In this document: in pieces, positions 4,396 to 7,872 of the stretch
How the letters are laid out: each line of letters begins with the position of its first letter
Position numbering within the stretch: position 1 is the stretch's first letter
NCBI GenBank assembly: GCA_002371715.1
Contig: DFGF01000033.1
Location: 1-7,872 of the forward strand
Length of the DNA: 7,872 bases
DNA from: Prevotella sp. UBA3757
GTDB lineage: Bacteria > Bacteroidota > Bacteroidia > Bacteroidales > Bacteroidaceae
Reading direction: 5' to 3'
Program-made: the position numbers and the translations under genes
The notes under the pieces: model-generated
What the model saw: only the letters and a program-made list of their open reading frames with translations
What the model was told of the DNA's origin: nothing
Database searches by the model: none

Positions 4396-5397
4396 ATGAA
4401 AAAATCACTCACAGTCATGATACTCGGCGTGCTGCTGGCAGCAGCATGCGGACAAAGTTACGAGGAAACCAAGCGCATAGCCCACGAAAACCGGCGGGCC
4501 GCCATGCGCCGCGACTCGGCAGCCCTGAAGGTGGCCGTGCTGCCTACGCTGGACTGCCTGCCACTGTTTGTGGCCGAACACTACCAGCTGTTTGACACCA
4601 TACACGGCGGCGTGCGCCTGAAGCGCTTTACGGCCCAGATGGACTGCGACACGGCCATGGAGCGGGGCAGGGTAGAGGGCATGGTGACCGACCTGGTGCG
4701 CGCCGTGGGCATGCAGCAGCGCGGCGTAAAGCTGCGCTATGTGACAGTGACCAACGCCTACTGGCAGCTGGTCACCAACCGCAACGCCCGCATACGCCAG
4801 CTGAAGCAGCTGGACGACAAGATGGTGGCCATGACGCGATATTCGGCTACTGACCTGCTGACCGACCGCGTGGTTGACTCGGTGAAGCTGAAGGAGGAGC
4901 GCGTCTTCAAGGTGCAGGTCAACGACGTGACGGTGCGCATGCAGATGCTGCAGAACAACGCCATGGACGCCCTCTGGATGACGGAACCGCAGGCCACCAT
5001 GGCACGGCAGTTGAAGAACCCGGTCATCTACGACTCGCGGACGACGAAGATGCAGCTGGGCGTCATAGCCTTCCGCGAACGGGAGATGCGCCACCCGGAG
5101 AGGGCCACGCAGCTGTCGCTGTTTGTGAAAGCCTACAACCAGGCCTGCGACTCTATTAACCAACATGGATTCCGATACTATAGCGACCTGATAGCGCGCT
5201 GCTGTGGGGTTCCGAAGGAGGTGGCCGACTCGCTGCCCGATGTCAGCCGGAATCCGTACGTCACCAACCAGGGACCACGTCAGACGGACGTGACGGCCGT
5301 GGAAAAGTGGTTGGGCGTGAGGGCCGTGAAGCCTGAGAAGCGGGCTTCGAAAGTGACAAGCAACCAACAGAAGAAGAAAAGGAGGAACAAGAAGTAA
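4396..5397 (+). CDS. NMT1/THI5-like solute-binding lipoprotein
   Basis: A 333-residue lipoprotein that looks like the type II periplasmic binding proteins of the NMT1/THI5/SsuA group. The signal MKKSLTVMILGVLLAAAC ends with Cys18 as the lipidation site. Residues about 44-67 (LKVAVLPTLDCLPLFVAEHYQLFD) match the first strand and helix of the fold, GMVTDLVRA (95-103) the 'not-self' strand, and DALWMTEPQATMA (191-203) the helix after the second lobe. The last 22 residues are strongly basic and end KKKRRNKK, unusual for this family. ATG 4396 is preferred over a TTG at 4384, which lies in the promoter -7 element and would put four residues before the lipoprotein signal. The stop overlaps the next start (TAATG). 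No ATPase or permease gene of the same system lies nearby, so transport cannot be assumed. Confidence 0.83.
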   Translation: MKKSLTVMILGVLLAAACGQSYEETKRIAHENRRAAMRRDSAALKVAVLPTLDCLPLFVAEHYQLFDTIHGGVRLKRFTAQMDCDTAMERGRVEGMVTDLVRAVGMQQRGVKLRYVTVTNAYWQLVTNRNARIRQLKQLDDKMVAMTRYSATDLLTDRVVDSVKLKEERVFKVQVNDVTVRMQMLQNNAMDALWMTEPQATMARQLKNPVIYDSRTTKMQLGVIAFREREMRHPERATQLSLFVKAYNQACDSINQHGFRYYSDLIARCCGVPKEVADSLPDVSRNPYVTNQGPRQTDVTAVEKWLGVRAVKPEKRASKVTSNQQKKKRRNKK

Positions 5398-7574
5398 TGG
5401 GAGTCATCGACACATCGCTGGAGCGCGTCTACATGCGCCTGACTGAGGGTAATGCCGGACTGGCCATTGCCGAATTGGAAACCTATCTGGCGGCATGGCC
5501 CAACCAGCAGTCGCACGACAAGCTGGAGACGCTGAAGTCGGAATACGGTCTGATGGCCGACTACTGGATCAAGGGCGTCGAAGACCCTGAGCGCGACGCG
5601 CAGTACCAGCGGCTGCTGCAGCGCTGCTACGTGCTGATGGGCAATATAGCCATCTACCGCCACCTGAGCACCACCTCATTCCTGCAACAGCTGCACCGCT
5701 CGGCCCGCCAGTCGGGACGCCCCGTCAGCCTGGAGGCCGTCCGCCGGGAGATGGAGGGATTCGTCAGCGACGTGGCCATGCTGGAACTGGAACCCGAACA
5801 CGTGCGGAAGGACAAGAGCGAAGCACTCTACAAGGCCCACCAGCAGCAGACGAAGCAGCTGTTCAACTTCCTCATGACATCGAACATCTGGACGGACAAC
5901 ACCGGGCTGCAGATGGAGCAGTTGCTGACGTCGCCCACCGTAGACAGCAATGACCAGCAGTTGCTGGTGTCGGCCGTCACGCTGTCGCTGATGAACCGGT
6001 TCGACATCGTGAAGTTCCGCACGCTGACAGCCGTCTACCGCCGTTCGGCTGACGAACAGGTACGCCAGCGTGCACTGATAGGATGGGTGCTGGCCATAGA
6101 CGACGACATGCAGAACATCTATCCCGAGCAGCGCACGCTGGTAGAAGAACTGCTGAAGTCTAAGCGCACGTGCGCCGAACTGACCGAACTCGCGATACAG
6201 ATGATATACTCGCTGGACGCCGAGAAGGACACCGACACGCTGAACCACGAAATCGTGCCGGACATCATGAAAAACCAGAACTTCCGCGTGACCAGAAACG
6301 GCATCGAGGAGGTGGACGACGACCCGCTGGAGGACGTGCTCAATCCCGAAGCCTCCGAGCAGCGCATGGAGCGCCTGGAGCGGTCGTTCAAGCGCATGTT
6401 CGACATGCAGCGCCGGGGAGCAGACATCTTCTACGGCGGATTCTCGCAGACCAAGCGTTTCCCGTTCTTCTACGACGTGTCAAACTGGTTCGTGCCCTTC
6501 TATCCGCAGCATCCGGACATAGCCCGCTTTGCGGACAGCATGGCCGGCAACAAGTTTCTGGAGTCGATGCTGGCCAAGGGGCCGTTCTGCAACAGCGACA
6601 AATACTCGCTGCTCATTGCTTTCCAGCAGGTCATGCGACAACTGCCCGAGACGATGCTGCAGGCCATGAAGCGCGGCGAGGCCGTCATGGGCTATGCCGA
6701 GCCCGATGAGAACCAGCAGACGCCGGCCTACATTCGCCGCAACTACCTGATGGACATGTACCGCTTCTTCCGCCTGTTTCCCAACCGCAAGGCCCTGGTA
6801 AGCCCCTTCGAGGGCGGTCACGGGCAGCTGGCGCCCTGTTTCTTCTTCTGCAGCGGCGTGATGGCCGGCACGCCCATCGACCAGCACAAGCCTGAGGTGG
6901 TCAGGGTCCTGATGAAGCACCAGCACGGCGACGTGGCCGAGCGGCTGCTCGACACGTTTCCCGAATCCATGCGCGACGCACAGTACTACCTGTGGACAGG
7001 CAACTACGACGCAGCCCTCCGGCTGGAGCCTGACAACGAGCGCGCCCTGCTGGGCAAGGCGCGCCGACTGTTTGCCGACAGTCAGTATGACGAGGCCTAC
7101 GACATCTACGACCGGCTGACGCTGATGCATCCAGACAGGGTGAACTACCAGCTGAACAAGGCCGTCTGTCAGGTCAACCAGGAGGAGTATGACGAAGCAC
7201 TGAAACTGCTCTACCAACTGAACTACGAGCACGAGGAGGACGTTAACATCCGGCGCGTGTTGGCCTGGACACTGACGTGCGACGGCAAGCTGGAGCAGGC
7301 CGACCGACTGTATAGCCAGCTGACGGCCGACGAGGGTGCCTCAAGCGAGGACTACCTGAACAAGGGTTACTGCAAGTGGCTGATGGGACACATCAGCGAG
7401 GCCGAAGCCTGCTTCGACCGATACTTCACACTGGGGGGCGACTACAACGAGATTACCAACAACGCCGCGTGGCTGAACCGTCGGGGCATCACGCCGACGG
7501 ACATCCGCATGATGATGGCGCTCATGGCCGGTCACGACTCGTTTCACAAGGCCGAGCAGCGCGCCCAGTCATAG
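5397..7574 (+). CDS. Cytoplasmic tetratricopeptide-repeat protein
   Basis: A 725-residue protein with no signal peptide or membrane segment, starting MGVIDTSLERVYMRLTEGNAGLAIAELETYL, itself TPR-like. Residues about 30-340 are helical and of unknown family. A conserved-looking aromatic block, FYGGFSQTKRFPFFYDV and NWFVPFYPQHP, lies at about 344-371. TPR units occupy about 528-690, for example ALLGKARRLFADSQYDEAYDIYDRL and LNKAVCQVNQEEYDEALKLLYQL, with the usual A/G-Y-A-L spacing. Such repeats bind partner proteins. Its ATG shares one base with the lipoprotein's TAA, so translation is probably coupled and the two products needed together, though the lipoprotein is exported and this protein stays inside. 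No enzymatic motif is seen, and the molecular role is unknown. Confidence 0.85.
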   Translation: MGVIDTSLERVYMRLTEGNAGLAIAELETYLAAWPNQQSHDKLETLKSEYGLMADYWIKGVEDPERDAQYQRLLQRCYVLMGNIAIYRHLSTTSFLQQLHRSARQSGRPVSLEAVRREMEGFVSDVAMLELEPEHVRKDKSEALYKAHQQQTKQLFNFLMTSNIWTDNTGLQMEQLLTSPTVDSNDQQLLVSAVTLSLMNRFDIVKFRTLTAVYRRSADEQVRQRALIGWVLAIDDDMQNIYPEQRTLVEELLKSKRTCAELTELAIQMIYSLDAEKDTDTLNHEIVPDIMKNQNFRVTRNGIEEVDDDPLEDVLNPEASEQRMERLERSFKRMFDMQRRGADIFYGGFSQTKRFPFFYDVSNWFVPFYPQHPDIARFADSMAGNKFLESMLAKGPFCNSDKYSLLIAFQQVMRQLPETMLQAMKRGEAVMGYAEPDENQQTPAYIRRNYLMDMYRFFRLFPNRKALVSPFEGGHGQLAPCFFFCSGVMAGTPIDQHKPEVVRVLMKHQHGDVAERLLDTFPESMRDAQYYLWTGNYDAALRLEPDNERALLGKARRLFADSQYDEAYDIYDRLTLMHPDRVNYQLNKAVCQVNQEEYDEALKLLYQLNYEHEEDVNIRRVLAWTLTCDGKLEQADRLYSQLTADEGASSEDYLNKGYCKWLMGHISEAEACFDRYFTLGGDYNEITNNAAWLNRRGITPTDIRMMMALMAGHDSFHKAEQRAQS

Positions 7575-7595
7575 ACAGGAAGATTACTGTTTTTT
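7575..7595 (+). terminator. Weak candidate terminator after the TPR gene
   Basis: ACAG (7575-7578) can pair with CTGT (7587-7590) over an 8-base loop, followed by a T run to 7595. The stem is only four pairs, so this is a tentative call based mainly on its position between convergent genes. Confidence 0.2.
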
Positions 7596-7608
7596 CTCTC
7601 CCCGATAC

Positions 7609-7872
7609 TTAAAGGAAGGGCTGCAGCAGGTGGGCAAACCATCCGCGGAACTTCTGCCAGCCGGTGCGGAACTCGTCCCACGTCTGGTCTGTCAGCTGGA
7701 AGGACTGCTGCTTGTCGCACCAGAACATATCGTCAAGTTCGCGCGTCGTGTTGCGGTCAACAATCACTGCATTTTCCTCAAAGTCGCACTTCAGGCTGCG
7801 CGCATCGAGATTGGTGCTGCCCACGGTGCAGTAGCGCCCGTCGACCATCATGATCTTCGAGTGGTGGAAGCC
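7609..7872 (-). CDS. Cardiolipin synthase (PLD superfamily), C-terminal fragment
   Basis: The last 87 residues of a phospholipase D-type membrane enzyme that makes cardiolipin from phosphatidylglycerol. The visible part starts GFHHSKIMMVDGRYCTVGS and continues TNLDARSL, which is the second HKD motif: His-x-Lys-x4-Asp-x6-Gly-Ser-x-Asn with all catalytic residues present. The following NAVIVDRNTTRELDDMF and the C-terminal hydrophobic WFAHLLQPFL are typical for bacterial Cls, which often ends in a similar Leu/Pro-rich tail. The frame is open to the window edge; the first HKD motif and N-terminal membrane helices lie outside. It is convergent with the TPR gene, with 34 bp between. Another PLD-family phosphatidyltransferase is possible but less likely. 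Confidence 0.88.
   Translation of the reverse strand, partial: GFHHSKIMMVDGRYCTVGSTNLDARSLKCDFEENAVIVDRNTTRELDDMFWCDKQQSFQLTDQTWDEFRTGWQKFRGWFAHLLQPFL

Noticed and set aside
4405..5367. Long minus-strand open frame opposite the lipoprotein gene
   Set aside because: His/Val/Leu-rich translation without a recognisable domain; a product of GC-rich codon use on the other strand.

Overview
The window looks like chromosomal DNA from a Bacteroidota species, most likely order Bacteroidales and possibly a GC-rich Prevotella-like lineage. The reasons are promoter -7 elements of the TAnnTTTG type, a FadL/OmpP1-type barrel and 'AQ'-ending signal peptides of Bacteroidales style, a PrmA of Bacteroidetes type, and weak Shine-Dalgarno signals. 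The species call is inference. I see no rRNA, tRNA, insertion sequence, prophage or CRISPR array.

Layout. (1) 1-221, +: C-terminal end of a FecCD-type iron/siderophore/cobalamin ABC permease. (2) 230-1222, -: prmA, the ribosomal protein L11 methyltransferase, convergent with the permease and interrupted by tandem heptanucleotide repeats. (3) 1223-1387: divergent promoter region. (4) 1388-2293, +: secreted protein with an extreme Trp/Tyr-rich block and a Gly/Ser/Arg-rich tail. (5) 2374-3939, +: FadL/OmpP1-like outer-membrane barrel. (6) 3978-4136, +: a 52-residue two-helix membrane protein. Genes 4-6 probably form one operon, closed by a strong hairpin at 4182-4214. (7) 4224-4333: five perfectly spaced 22-bp direct repeats with nested palindromes, just upstream of a complete Bacteroidota promoter. 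(8) 4396-5397 and 5397-7574, +: an NMT1/THI5-like solute-binding lipoprotein and a cytoplasmic TPR protein, with stop and start codons overlapping by one base. (9) 7609-7872, -: C-terminal part of a cardiolipin synthase carrying its second HKD motif.

The most unusual thread is short tandem repeats. Four unrelated sequences all repeat with a period of exactly 7 bp. Three lie inside prmA and one sits directly in front of the FadL-like start codon. The largest has 15 units (plus a 5-bp remnant) and lies between the N-terminal region and the catalytic domain of PrmA. Seven is not a multiple of three, and both wrong frames meet a TGA within a few codons of the tract. Slippage would therefore switch the methyltransferase domain on or off, which makes this a candidate phase-variable control of ribosome modification. 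A separate 20-bp repeat (x3) spans the stop codon of the secreted-protein gene and places a TAA in each frame. The 22-bp array in front of the lipoprotein operon is a second candidate regulatory structure.
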